DNA of 64,000 nt from the NCBI GenBank assembly GCA_035536455.1, contig DATLOC010000059.1, positions 45,634 to 109,633 on the forward strand, given 5' to 3'. A program made the translations under genes and the position numbers. Position 1 is the stretch's first letter, and every line of letters starts with the position of its first letter. Positions 27,739 through 36,700 of the stretch are shown in pieces. Source of the DNA: DASUNQ01 sp035536455. Its GTDB lineage: Bacteria > Acidobacteriota > Thermoanaerobaculia > Multivoradales > UBA5704. The notes beneath the pieces are model-generated. The model made no database searches and was not told the DNA's origin. It saw nothing but the letters and a program-made list of their open reading frames with translations.

Positions 27739-29346
27739 TCAGCCCTTGCTCTGCGAGATCTGACGCCGCAGCAGCTCGTTCTCGAACGCCATCCCGACCT
27801 GCGCAGTCGCCAGCTCCAGGATGTCGATGTCCTCGACCGGGTCGTCGCGCTCGCCGTTGTCGGCGTAGATCAGCGAGATCACCCGCTGCGCGCCGAGCAC
27901 CGGGAAGACCACCACCTGGCCGTTCTTCGGCCGGCCGACCAGCGAGCGGAAGGGCTCGGGCAGCCGCGCCTCTTCGAACGACACCGACTGCACCTCGCCG
28001 GTCTCGAGCCCCACCGACAACACGCTCTCGCCGTCGGACGGCAGCTTCAGGCCGCGCGTCAGCTCGGCGAGCGAGCGGCCGTCGCGGTCGGTGCCGAAGG
28101 CGCCGAGCGCCACCATCTGCTCGCCGCGGACGAGGAAGAGCACCGCCCGCTCGACCGACTCCGAGATGATGTGCATGAGATTGAGCGCGACGGTGGCCGA
28201 GATGAGCCCCGAGCGCAGGTCGCCGAAGACCCGGCGCAGGCGCGCCACGCCGGAGCGCGGGTCGTCGGCGCCGCCGGCCGCCTCGCGCCGGCTCTCCACC
28301 AGGTTCTCGACGCAGGCCACGACCGCCTCGGTCTCCGCCGGGATCGCCGCCAGCGCCCCGGCGGCGTAGACCTTGGCCAGCGGCATCCCCGGATCGACCA
28401 CGGCCACCACCGACGCCCCCGGCCGGGCGCGGCGCAGCGACACCACCTGCGACAGCGTCACGCCGTTCTCGCGGAGGTCGAGCAGCACGATCGGCGGCGT
28501 GTCGCCGGGCGGCACCTTCCCCGCCTCGGCAAGCGCCACCGCCCGCGCGCCGGCGACGTCGCGCAGCTCGCCGAGCGCGCCGGTCACGCGCGCCGCGAAG
28601 TCGCGGTCGGGCGAGACGACCTGGAGGTGGAAGGCCTCGACGGCCGGCCGCGTCCCCGCCGCCGCGAAGAGCTGCTCGAGCTCGTCCCCCTCCTCCTCGA
28701 CGACCGCGGCGAGCGCCGCCCGCACCCGCGCCGCCGCCTCGGCCGGGCTCGCCGCCGGGGGCGGCACCGCCGGCCGCTCGCTGCCGGGCCAGCGCCGCTC
28801 GCCGCCGGCCTCGCCCGCGGCGCCCTCGCCGCCGAGCCGGTTGCGCTCGTCGAAGATGCGCGCCGCCTCGAGCAGCACCATCTGGGTGTTGATGTCGGCG
28901 TCGGGGATCACGTCGCCCGGGTAGAGCGCCACGTCGTCCACCGGCCGCAGGTCGCCGACCGCGAACTCGAAGGTGCCGCGGTCCCAGGCGATGATCTCGG
29001 AGACCGCCTGCTCGATCTGCCGCACCACCGCGTTGCGCAGCGCCTGCGGCTCGATCGCCCCACCGGCGACCAGCGTCTGCCCCAGCGTGCGCCGCTCGAG
29101 GGCCTGCTCCTGCGCCGTCACCGCCACCGCCAGCGCCGCCGGCTCGACGAGCCCCGCCTCGACCAGCAGCTCGCCGAGCTGCGGCGTGCGCGGCGCCTGC
29201 GCCGAGACCAGCTTGCCGAGATGGAAGCCGATGAGCGCGCGCTCGCGGCTCCGGCGCAGCACCAGCGTGCCGGTGCGCCGCCCGAGGTGGATGAACTGCA
29301 TGACGTCGGCGACCGAGACGTCCTGCAGGCTGCCGGAGATGCTCAT
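27739..29346 (-). CDS. DUF4388, receiver-like and GAF-like signalling protein
   Basis: 535 residues. The N-terminal DUF4388 domain is clear (MSISGSLQDVSVADVMQFIH, then LGRRTGTLVLRRS and LGELLVEAGLV). A degenerate receiver-like domain occupies the middle (FHLQVVSPDRDF, PIVLLDLRENGVTLSQVV, SVVAVVDPGMPLAKVYAAGA). A GAF-like C-terminus follows (ISATVALNLMHIISESVERA, GQVVVFPVLGAQRVISLIYA). It is cytoplasmic. It is the last gene of a three-gene operon after a GAF protein and a stand-alone receiver, so it probably integrates small-molecule and phosphorylation input. The output is unknown. Confidence 0.8.
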   Translation of the reverse strand: MSISGSLQDVSVADVMQFIHLGRRTGTLVLRRSRERALIGFHLGKLVSAQAPRTPQLGELLVEAGLVEPAALAVAVTAQEQALERRTLGQTLVAGGAIEPQALRNAVVRQIEQAVSEIIAWDRGTFEFAVGDLRPVDDVALYPGDVIPDADINTQMVLLEAARIFDERNRLGGEGAAGEAGGERRWPGSERPAVPPPAASPAEAAARVRAALAAVVEEEGDELEQLFAAAGTRPAVEAFHLQVVSPDRDFAARVTGALGELRDVAGARAVALAEAGKVPPGDTPPIVLLDLRENGVTLSQVVSLRRARPGASVVAVVDPGMPLAKVYAAGALAAIPAETEAVVACVENLVESRREAAGGADDPRSGVARLRRVFGDLRSGLISATVALNLMHIISESVERAVLFLVRGEQMVALGAFGTDRDGRSLAELTRGLKLPSDGESVLSVGLETGEVQSVSFEEARLPEPFRSLVGRPKNGQVVVFPVLGAQRVISLIYADNGERDDPVEDIDILELATAQVGMAFENELLRRQISQSKG

Positions 29347-29359
29347 GGGCTATCGCCCA

Positions 29360-30124
29360 CTACTCGCCCCGCGCCAGCTTGACCAGGCTCTCCAGGGTCC
29401 GCAGCTTGCGGTCCTGGGCGGCGAAGAGGCGGGCGGCGAAAAGGGCCGAGGCGGCGTGCACCGAGAGCAGGTCGAGGAGGTCGCGGTCCTCGGCGCGGAG
29501 CAGCGGCTTGTGGTCGAGGAGCTTGAGCACGACGAGCGCCCCCACCACCGCGCCCTGCACCCGCAGCGGCACGGCGGCCTGGGCGTCCGACCCGGGCGCC
29601 GGGCCGAGCCGCAGCACGCCGTCGCGCAGCGTCGCGTCCACCATCGGGTCGCCGCCGGCGTAGCCGCCGCCGGCCCAGAGGCCGCTGCGCTCGTCCTCCA
29701 TCCCCCCCTCCAAGGCCACCTCGCACCCCTCCTCGGCGTCGCGGCGCAGCAGCAGGACGAAGCGCTCGGCGCCGAGCAGGTTGATGGCAATCTCGGCGAT
29801 GGCGGCCTGCACCTCGTCCGGATCGAGGCTGGCGTGGAGCTGGTAGGCGGCGACGTAGAGGTTCATCAGCCGCCCGACCTGGTGCTCGGAATCGACCAGG
29901 CGGGCGGCCAGCTCGCGCACGTCCGACTCGGCGCCGGCCAGCCGGTGCTCGAGGTCGCTCTCGCCGCCGGCGCCGTCGTCCGCGCCGGCGGCGCCGGAGG
30001 CCGCGCTCGCTTGCTGCAAGTTCCCTTCGAGGATGCGCAGCAGCTCGCCGGCCCGCTCGAGCGTGGCGCGGAGCTGCTCGACCAGCTCGGAGCCGGCCGC
30101 CGCCGCCGGGAACCCCTCGCTCAC
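29360..30124 (-). CDS. GAF-domain protein with N-terminal coiled coil
   Basis: 254 residues. An N-terminal coiled coil (LVEQLRATLERAGELLRILE; later ESDVRELAARLVDSEHQVGR) leads into a GAF domain (LHASLDPDEVQAAIAEIAIN, LLGAERFVLLLRRD, AAVPLRVQGAVVGALVVLKL, DLLDLLSVHAASALFAARL). GAF domains bind small ligands or mediate signalling; the ligand cannot be told. The GTG start overlaps the receiver gene's stop (GTGA), and the downstream DUF4388-GAF gene follows after 13 bp, so the three form one operon. Confidence 0.82.
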   Translation of the reverse strand: MSEGFPAAAAGSELVEQLRATLERAGELLRILEGNLQQASAASGAAGADDGAGGESDLEHRLAGAESDVRELAARLVDSEHQVGRLMNLYVAAYQLHASLDPDEVQAAIAEIAINLLGAERFVLLLRRDAEEGCEVALEGGMEDERSGLWAGGGYAGGDPMVDATLRDGVLRLGPAPGSDAQAAVPLRVQGAVVGALVVLKLLDHKPLLRAEDRDLLDLLSVHAASALFAARLFAAQDRKLRTLESLVKLARGE

Positions 30125-30498
30125 CCCGCCGCCTCCGCCGGCTGCTCCAGGCGGGCGATGACGTCGAGGATCTCGTCGGACCGGAACGGCTTCTTGATGT
30201 AGGCGGCGGCCCCGGCCTCGAGCCCGCGGGCGGTGTCCTCCTCGCGCCCTTCGGTGCTGATGATGACGACCGGCGTGCCGTTCCCCTCGGCGCGTAGCGC
30301 CGCGAGGAACTCCAGCCCATTCATGTTGGGCATGTTGAGGTCGAGGAGGATCAACTCGACGTCCGGGTGCTCGCGCAGCCGCTCCAGCGCCTGCCGCCCG
30401 TCCAGGGCGTACACCAGCGGGTACTGGCGCAGCATCACCTCATACATCTTGTGCATCAGCTTGGAGTCGTCGACGACGAGGACCTTCCTGGGCTGCAC
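30121..30498 (-). CDS. CheY-like single-domain response regulator
   Basis: 125 residues, one receiver domain. The acidic pair VVDDSKLMHKM, phospho-acceptor aspartate in LILLDLNMPNMNG, the threonine/serine position in VVIISTEGREEDT and the YIKKPF lysine are all present. With no output domain it should act by protein-protein contact, like CheY, or as a phosphorelay intermediate. It is the first gene of the operon with the GAF and DUF4388-GAF proteins, which may be its targets. No kinase is encoded beside it. GTG start. Confidence 0.92.
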   Translation of the reverse strand: MQPRKVLVVDDSKLMHKMYEVMLRQYPLVYALDGRQALERLREHPDVELILLDLNMPNMNGLEFLAALRAEGNGTPVVIISTEGREEDTARGLEAGAAAYIKKPFRSDEILDVIARLEQPAEAAG

Positions 30499-30653
30499 CG
30501 CTTTCTCCCGAGGGACGGGGCAGTCTAGGCCGACTGCGGAGGGGATTCAAGGCGAGCCGAGGCTCTCCCTTGTGCGGTACGCTCCACCGGCGCGCCCTGC
30601 GGGAGGCTGGGCTCCTGCGCTAGAACGCCCTACCAACTCCGAGGAGCCGCGCC

Positions 30654-31274
30654 ATGGACGAGAGATACCAGACGGTCTACGTGGCGCTCTCCGTGGCGCT
30701 TGTCGATGCCGTCGCCGATCTTCAAGCCAAGATCTGCCGCCAGCTCGATCTCATCCCGCGGCCCGAGCTCCACGTCACCTTCGGCTACCTGGGCGCGGCC
30801 GAGCCCGACAAGGTCCGGCAGTTGGGGGAGCAGCTCGCTCCTCTCGCCCCATCCAGCTTCGGCAGCCTGAAGGTTCTAGGACTCGGCGGAGCCGTCCAGG
30901 AGGACGACGGCGCGGTCAAACTGTTGCGCGAGACGGCGGAACCGGCCTGGAGGCCCTATCCCCGCGTTCTCTGGTGGGCCGTCGAGAACCGCGAGGAGAT
31001 GATCCGCTTTCGTGATGCGCTCATCGCCGCCGCAATCGGCCTCGGGCTGGACAAGACGTTCCTCCGCCCGAGGTTCACGCCGCACATCACGCTGGGCTCG
31101 AACGGGCCGAGCGTTCCCGGCCGCGACTGGCCGCTGTGGGACGTGCATGAAGTCGACAAGGAACCGAGCCTCGGGCAGGACTTGTCACCCTCTCGAGCGC
31201 CGATCGAGAAGCTCCACATTACGAGCATCCCCTTGAAGGCCGAGAGCCTTCACGTCATTCGCCGCTGGCCTTGA
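30654..31274 (+). CDS. 2H phosphoesterase (2'-5' RNA ligase-like)
   Basis: 206 residues with both histidine motifs of the 2H superfamily: H40-V-T-F (ELHVTFGYLG) and H144-I-T-L (FTPHITLGSNG), about 100 residues apart as expected. Such enzymes cleave or ligate 2'-5' or cyclic phosphodiester bonds in RNA or small nucleotides. The base composition is less GC-rich than that of its neighbours and the gene stands alone between the signalling operon and the nucleotidyltransferase pair, so it may be acquired. No partner operon is evident. Confidence 0.85.
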   Translation: MDERYQTVYVALSVALVDAVADLQAKICRQLDLIPRPELHVTFGYLGAAEPDKVRQLGEQLAPLAPSSFGSLKVLGLGGAVQEDDGAVKLLRETAEPAWRPYPRVLWWAVENREEMIRFRDALIAAAIGLGLDKTFLRPRFTPHITLGSNGPSVPGRDWPLWDVHEVDKEPSLGQDLSPSRAPIEKLHITSIPLKAESLHVIRRWP

Positions 31275-31353
31275 GCCAGGCGCAGAAGTCTCAGCACCGC
31301 CTGTAGCTTGGCGCTCCTCGATCGTTCGCTCTGTACAGTAAGCTCTCTATTCC

Positions 31354-31623
31354 GTGGGCGACCGCTCTCCAGCCCGTGACACTGCTCCCGAGATCGAGGC
31401 GATCCTCATCGAAGGCTACCGGCGGATGTCGCCCGCCGAGAAGCTCGCCCGCGTCCTCGACTTGAACCGGGCGGTCGATGACCTGGCCAGGGCGCGCCTG
31501 CGGAAGCAGTACGGTCCCGACCTCTCGGAGCGCGAGGAGCGCCTCCGCCTCGCCGCCCTCCACCTCGACCGCGAGACGATGATCCGGGTCTTCGACTGGG
31601 ACCCCGAAGTCCACGGTCGGTAG
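31354..31623 (+). CDS. Small helical protein upstream of nucleotidyltransferase
   Basis: 89 residues, charged and helical (IEAILIEGYRRMSPAEKLAR, DDLARARLRKQYGPDLSERE). I recognise no named domain. Similar small proteins with a MSPAEKL-like segment often precede nucleotidyltransferase genes, and here one follows after 13 bp, so they are probably co-expressed partners. A toxin-antitoxin role is possible but unsupported beyond the arrangement. GTG start. Confidence 0.6.
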   Translation: MGDRSPARDTAPEIEAILIEGYRRMSPAEKLARVLDLNRAVDDLARARLRKQYGPDLSEREERLRLAALHLDRETMIRVFDWDPEVHGR

Positions 31624-31636
31624 CCCGGGCCTCCTC

Positions 31637-32221
31637 ATGCCGACGAGCAACGCCCTCCGGGTCTGCCGTGAGGTGGCCGAGATCCTCGAGCGCCTCGGCA
31701 TCCCCTGCCTCGTTGGCGGCTCCCTCGCGAGCTCCCTCCACGGCATTCCGCGCTCGACCGATGACGCCGATCTGGTCGCCGAGCTGCGAGAGGAGCACGT
31801 GGAGCCGCTCGTGGCGGCACTCGGGAGCCGCTTCTACGTGGACGCGGAACGCGCCAGAGAGGCGGTCCGGCGCCGAAGCTCCTTCAACGTGATCGAGCTC
31901 GCGACGATGTTCAAGGTTGACCTCTTCGTCCTCGGCGACGACCCGGCCGCGCGCGAACAGATGGCTCGAAGCCAACGCTTCGAGCTGCCGGAGGAGGCCG
32001 GGGAACTCCCGGTCGCCTCTCCTGAGGACACGGTCCTCCAGAAGCTCCGTTGGTACCGTCTCGGCCACGAGGTCTCCGACCGGCAGTGGCAGGACGCCCT
32101 GGGCGTCCTCCAAGTGCAGGGAAAGCGCCTGGACCGCGCATACCTCGAGCGCGGCGCCGTGGCGCTGGGCGTTCAGGACCTGCTGGAGCGGGCCTTGCGG
32201 GAGGCTGGACTAGAAGAGTAG
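31637..32221 (+). CDS. Nucleotidyltransferase-fold protein (AbiEii/MNT-like)
   Basis: 194 residues. The nucleotidyltransferase signature (LVGGSLASSLHGIPRSTDDA, with the following D in DLVAEL) and a later strand with DLFVLGDD place it in the MNT/AbiEii-like superfamily. VASPEDTVLQKLRWYRLG is the typical C-terminal element. Members transfer nucleotides to proteins or tRNA, often as toxins or antitoxins of abortive-infection type modules. It follows the 89-residue gene by 13 bp. The pair sits on the 3' side of tRNA-Ala, a common site for acquired genes. Confidence 0.75.
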   Translation: MPTSNALRVCREVAEILERLGIPCLVGGSLASSLHGIPRSTDDADLVAELREEHVEPLVAALGSRFYVDAERAREAVRRRSSFNVIELATMFKVDLFVLGDDPAAREQMARSQRFELPEEAGELPVASPEDTVLQKLRWYRLGHEVSDRQWQDALGVLQVQGKRLDRAYLERGAVALGVQDLLERALREAGLEE

Positions 32222-32237
32222 GCGACTAAGGCGGGTC

Positions 32238-32313
<76 letters not shown>

Positions 32314-32328
32314 ACGTGGAGAGGGGGC

Positions 32329-32357
32329 AGTGTAGTGGGCCGGGCTTGCACTGTCAA
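32329..32357 (-). promoter_or_regulatory. Sigma-70 promoter of tRNA-Ala
   Basis: Reading the minus strand, TTGACA (32352-32357) and TACACT (32329-32334) are separated by exactly 17 bp. The tRNA 5' end is 16 nt downstream of the minus-10 box. This is a near-consensus housekeeping promoter. On the plus strand the overlapping TTGCAC-N16-TAGATT could serve the VOC gene at 32383, but it is weaker. Confidence 0.75.
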
Positions 32358-32382
32358 ACACTTGGCGTAGATTGAGCGCCGC

Positions 32383-32877
32383 ATGGAGCGCGACCTGCCG
32401 CCCTACACGGTCCCAGCCGGCACGGACATCGGCCACGTCCATCTCAAGGTGGCGGACATCGATCGGTCGCTCGAGTTCTACTGCGGGGTGCTGGGGTTCG
32501 AGCTGGTGATGCGGTACGGGCCGCAGGCGGCGTTCGTGGCGGCTGGGGGGTATCACCACCACATCGCGTTGAACACCTGGGAGAGCCGCGGAGGGTCGCC
32601 GCCGCCGCCGGGGCGGACGGGGCTCTACCACGCGGCGATCCGCTACCCGACGCGGCCGGACCTCGCGGCGGCGGTGCGGCGGGTATTGGCAGCCGGCATC
32701 CGGCTCCAGGGGGCGGCGGACCACGGGGTCAGCGAGTCGGTCTACCTGGCCGACCCGGACCAGAACGGCCTCGAGCTCTATTGGGACCGGCCGCGCGAGG
32801 AGTGGCCGCGTCGGCCGGACGGCCTGCCAGCCATCTCCACCGATCCGCTCGACCTCGAAGAGCTGCTGCGGAGCTGA
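32383..32877 (+). CDS. VOC-superfamily dioxygenase/glyoxalase-like protein
   Basis: 164 residues with paired beta-alpha-beta-beta-beta modules of the vicinal oxygen chelate fold. Metal-ligand candidates are the H of GHVHLKVADIDRSLEFYCGV, the histidines of GGYHHHIALNTWE and the final E of DPDQNGLELYWDRP. The pattern resembles CatE-like catechol 2,3-dioxygenases. The substrate cannot be assigned. It is a single gene between tRNA-Ala and the end of the FHA/PBP operon. Confidence 0.82.
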   Translation: MERDLPPYTVPAGTDIGHVHLKVADIDRSLEFYCGVLGFELVMRYGPQAAFVAAGGYHHHIALNTWESRGGSPPPPGRTGLYHAAIRYPTRPDLAAAVRRVLAAGIRLQGAADHGVSESVYLADPDQNGLELYWDRPREEWPRRPDGLPAISTDPLDLEELLRS

Positions 32878-32885
32878 GCGCCCCC

Positions 32886-33722
32886 TCACTCGTCGCGCAG
32901 CGCCACCTTCACCCGCGCCCGCCCGAAGTACAGCTCGTCGCCGTGGCGGATGCAGACGCCGCGGCGGTCGTTGGCGCTGACCTCGATCGGGCGGCCGTCG
33001 CGGAAGATGCGGGTGCCGTAGGCGCTCCCCTCGTCGCGCAGCCAGAAGCACGCCTCGGCGGCGTCCCAGGTGATGCGGGCGTGCTCGCGCGAGACGGTCT
33101 GGTTGACCTCCCCCTCTTCGAGGAAGACGACGTCGTTGCGCCGCCGCACGCGGCCGTCGGCGTCGAGCACCTCGGCGAGCCGCCCAATCTGGACGCGCTC
33201 GGCGTTGGCCAGGTAGACCGGCTGCGACGCCGCGCCCTGCTGGACGGTGAGCACGAGGACCGGCCGCGCCGTCGGCAGCTCCGGCGCGCCCGGCGCCTCG
33301 GCCCCCGCCCCCACCGCCGCGCCCGCCGCCGCGAGAGCCGCCTTCTCCTCCCCGCGCTCGAAGGCCACCCGGTAACGCGGCTCCCCCTCCGCCGCGCCCT
33401 CGCGCTCGCGCACCGCCACCTCGACCGTGAAGTCGTCCGGCACCCGCGCCCCCGCGGCCAGCAGCCGCGCCCGCGCCTCGGCCGGCAGGTCCCAGGCCTC
33501 CCGCGCCAGCGCCTCCAGCACGGCGCGCTCCTCCTCGTTCGCGGCGAAGAGGTCCACCCGCACGCGGCGGTAGGGGAAAAGGTTGCGGCCGCCGCCGGCG
33601 GGCACGACGCGGGCGGCGATCTGGTCGAGGACCGCGCGGCGGACCTCGATCGGCTCGCTGCCGGCAATCCACGGCTTGAGCCAGTGGCGGAGCTGCGCGA
33701 TCAGGCTTCCGGGGTCGCCCAT
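32886..33722 (-). CDS. FHA-domain protein, last gene of the cell-wall/kinase operon
   Basis: 278 residues. The N-terminal part (IEVRRAVLDQIAARVVPAGG, LFPYRRVRVDLFA) resembles the DUF3662-type domain of FhaA. The C-terminal FHA domain carries VQIGRLAEVL, TVSREHARITWDAAE and RDEGSAYGTRIF, with the S-R-x-H phosphothreonine-binding core. FHA domains dock phosphothreonine proteins, here plausibly substrates of the kinase encoded upstream. The ATG at 33722 lies 10 bp after the SEDS-PBP stop. A second FHA protein opens the operon. Confidence 0.85.
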   Translation of the reverse strand: MGDPGSLIAQLRHWLKPWIAGSEPIEVRRAVLDQIAARVVPAGGGRNLFPYRRVRVDLFAANEEERAVLEALAREAWDLPAEARARLLAAGARVPDDFTVEVAVREREGAAEGEPRYRVAFERGEEKAALAAAGAAVGAGAEAPGAPELPTARPVLVLTVQQGAASQPVYLANAERVQIGRLAEVLDADGRVRRRNDVVFLEEGEVNQTVSREHARITWDAAEACFWLRDEGSAYGTRIFRDGRPIEVSANDRRGVCIRHGDELYFGRARVKVALRDE

Positions 33723-33732
33723 GGCCGCGATC

Positions 33733-36700
33733 CTATGGCGGGACCGGCTGCCGCGGCGCGCTCGACGGCGCCGCCGCCTCGGCCGCGCTCCGCTTGAAGA
33801 GGCCGAGCGCCGCGGCCTGGCGCACGATCTCGCCGGCGGCCGGCGCGGCAAGCCGCCCGCCGTAGCCGCCGTGCTCGACGATGACCGCCACCGCCACCGT
33901 CCGCACCGCGGGGCTGGCGACGCCGAACGGGGCGAAGCCGATGAACCAGGAGTGCGACTTCTTCCCTTGGACCTCGGCGGTGCCGGTCTTGCCCGCTATC
34001 GGCGGCTGGATGCCGCCGAGGTAGCTGGCGGCGGTGCCGGAGGTGACGACCGAGCGCATGGCGCGGGCCAGCAGCGCCGCCGACTCCGGCGGCAGGACCG
34101 CGACCGGATCGCCGCGCGGCGACACCGACTCGTCCGCCGTCCAGCGCGGCTCGGGCGCCGTGCCGCCGTTGGCCACCGCCGCCGCCACGCGCGCCATCTG
34201 CAGCGGCGTCGCCACCACCTGCCCCTGGCCGTAGGAGGCCTGCGGCAGGGCGTCCCGGAGCTGCTCGGGCGTGTTGGGGCTGGCGACCGAGATCCCCAGC
34301 AGGCGCGCCGTCTCGAGCAGCGCCTCCGGCCCCACCTCGTAGGTGCCGAGCTGCGCGAAGTAGGCGTTGCACGACTGGCGGATCCCCTTCTCGAGGTTCA
34401 CCCGGCCGTGCGGGCTGGTGACGATGGGATCGTCGCGGATCGCTCGCCCCCAGCCGCGCACGCGGCTGCCCACCCGCCCGCCGCCCAGCGGCAGACACTC
34501 GAAGACCACGCCCGCCACGGCGGGGTCTTTGCGCAGGCCGGCCATCGCGGTGACGATCTTGAAGGTCGAGCCCGGCGGGTAGATGCCGTAGCGGGCGCGG
34601 TCGAGGACGCCGCTCATCGGGTCGTCCGACGGCTCGACCGGCAGCCGCCGCGGCCAGGGGTAGGAGACCGCGGCCAGCAGCTCGCCGCTGCGGGCGTCGA
34701 TCACCACCGCCGAGGCGCCGTGCCCGGCCTGGGCGGCCTGGCGGGCGAGGATGTCGCCGGCCGCCGTCTGCAGGCGTGCGTCGATCGACAGCCGCAGCGT
34801 GCGGTCGCGGCGCAGCAGGCTCTGCACGTCCTCCGCCTGCGGCTTGTGCCGGTGGCGGAGGAGCGGCACGAGCTCGCGGTAGTCGCGGCGCACGACGGGC
34901 GTCGTCGAGCCGTCCGGCTGCTCGACCTTGACGACGGCGGCGAAGTCGTCCCACCCCTGGAGGCGCGCCGCCGCGTCGCGCTCGGCGAAGGTGGTGTTGC
35001 TCGCCGCCCAGTTGACGCGGTTGCGCAGGTCGCCGAGGAGGTGGAAGGTGCGCCCGGCGAGCGGGTACTCGCGGTCGGCGGCGGTCGTGCCCGAGGCGAG
35101 GGGGCGGCCCTCGCGGTCGACGATGGCGCCGCGCGGCAGCGTCTCGGCGACGCTCATCAGGCGCGGGTTGTAGACGAAGCGGCGGTTGCCGTCGGCCTGG
35201 AGGACGAGGGCGCCGCGCGTCAGGGTCTGATCGCTGCGGACGAGCTGCACCTGCGCGGCGCGCGCGGCGATGGCGACGGCCGGCAGGGCCAGCGCCACGG
35301 CCACCCAGCGCAGCGGCCGGCGGAAGGGCTCGGTGACGCCGACCTCCCCGCGCTTGGCCGACACCGCGATCAGGATCCCCGCCAACAGGAAGTTGGCGAG
35401 CATGGCGCTCCTGCCGGCCGAGAGGAACGGCGTGACGACGCCGGTCAGCGGCACCACGCCCAGGACGCCGCCGGCGATGAGCACCACCTGGACGGCGAGG
35501 AGGAGGGTCGCCCCGAGCGCCAGGAAGAAGCCGTAGCCGCCGCCGGCCCGGCGCGCGGCGAGCAGACCGCGCGCCACGAGCACGGCGTAGAGCGCGAAGA
35601 CGGCGAGGAGCCCCAAGAACCCCAGCTCCTCGCCGATCGCGGCGAGCACGAAGTCGGTGTGCGCCGCCGGCACGCGCCCGGGCTCCCCCAGCCCCGGACC
35701 GGTGCCGGCGATGCCGCCGCCGGCGAAGCTCCAGAGCGACTGCGCCAGGTGGTCGCCGCCGCGGAAGGGGTTGTCCCAAGGCGAGGTCCACATGCCGATG
35801 CGGCCGGTGACGTTGCGCGGGTAGCCGATCCGGTAGCCGACCCAGAAGCCCACGACCAGCACGGCGACCCCGACGACCGCCAGCGTGGCGCGGCCGCGCG
35901 CCACGGCGTAGAGGATCAGGAAGAGGAGCGCCAGGATGAGCGCCGGCCCGAGGTCGCGCTGGAGGAAGAAGAAGAAGAGGACGATCGCGATGGCCAGGAG
36001 CGGCGGCAGCGCGTACTCGAGCTTCGGCGGCGCCAGCCGCCGCGGCAGCCAGGCGAGCCCGGCGCGGCGCTCGCGCAGCTCGCGCAGGAACTCCCAGCGC
36101 TCGACGAAGTAGCCGGCGAGGAAGAGGACGAAGAGGATCTTGATCAGCTCGACCGGCTGCACGCCGAAGAGGTTGACCTTGGCGTCGCTGCCCGCCGGGC
36201 CGCTGCCGAAGACGATGAGGACGAGCGAGACCCCGACCGCGGCGAAGAGCGGCGTGTAGGTTAGCCGGGCGAGTCGGGAGCGCTCGAAGTCCACCAGGCT
36301 CGTGCCGAGGAGGAGCGCCAGGCCGGCGAGGATCCCCTGCGCCGAGGTGCGGAGGAGAGCGAGGTCGCGCAGCGGGTCGCGCACCGCGAGCATGACCATC
36401 AGGCCGAGGCCGGAGAGGAGGAGCAGGAGCGGCAGGAGGAGGTCGTCGCCCTCCAAGCGGCGGCGGCGCCAGACGAGGTGGACGATGGCGAAGCCGACGA
36501 GGACGGAGGCCACCCAGCGCCAGGTGATCCCCTTGAACTCCCGCGCCGTGCGCACGACCAGGCGGTCTTCGAGGGCGCGCAGCTCGTCGCTGGTCAGGAG
36601 TGGGATGGTCTGGTCCCCGCGCCGCGACTCCAGGCGCGCGTTGAGACCGGTCAGCCGCGGGTCGTCCTCGATCTCGGCGGCCGGCACGCGCAGCCGCCCC

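Noticed and set aside
30499..30653. Small gene or RNA upstream of the 2H phosphoesterase
   Set aside because: No ribosome site, conserved frame or clear hairpin is visible in these 155 bp.
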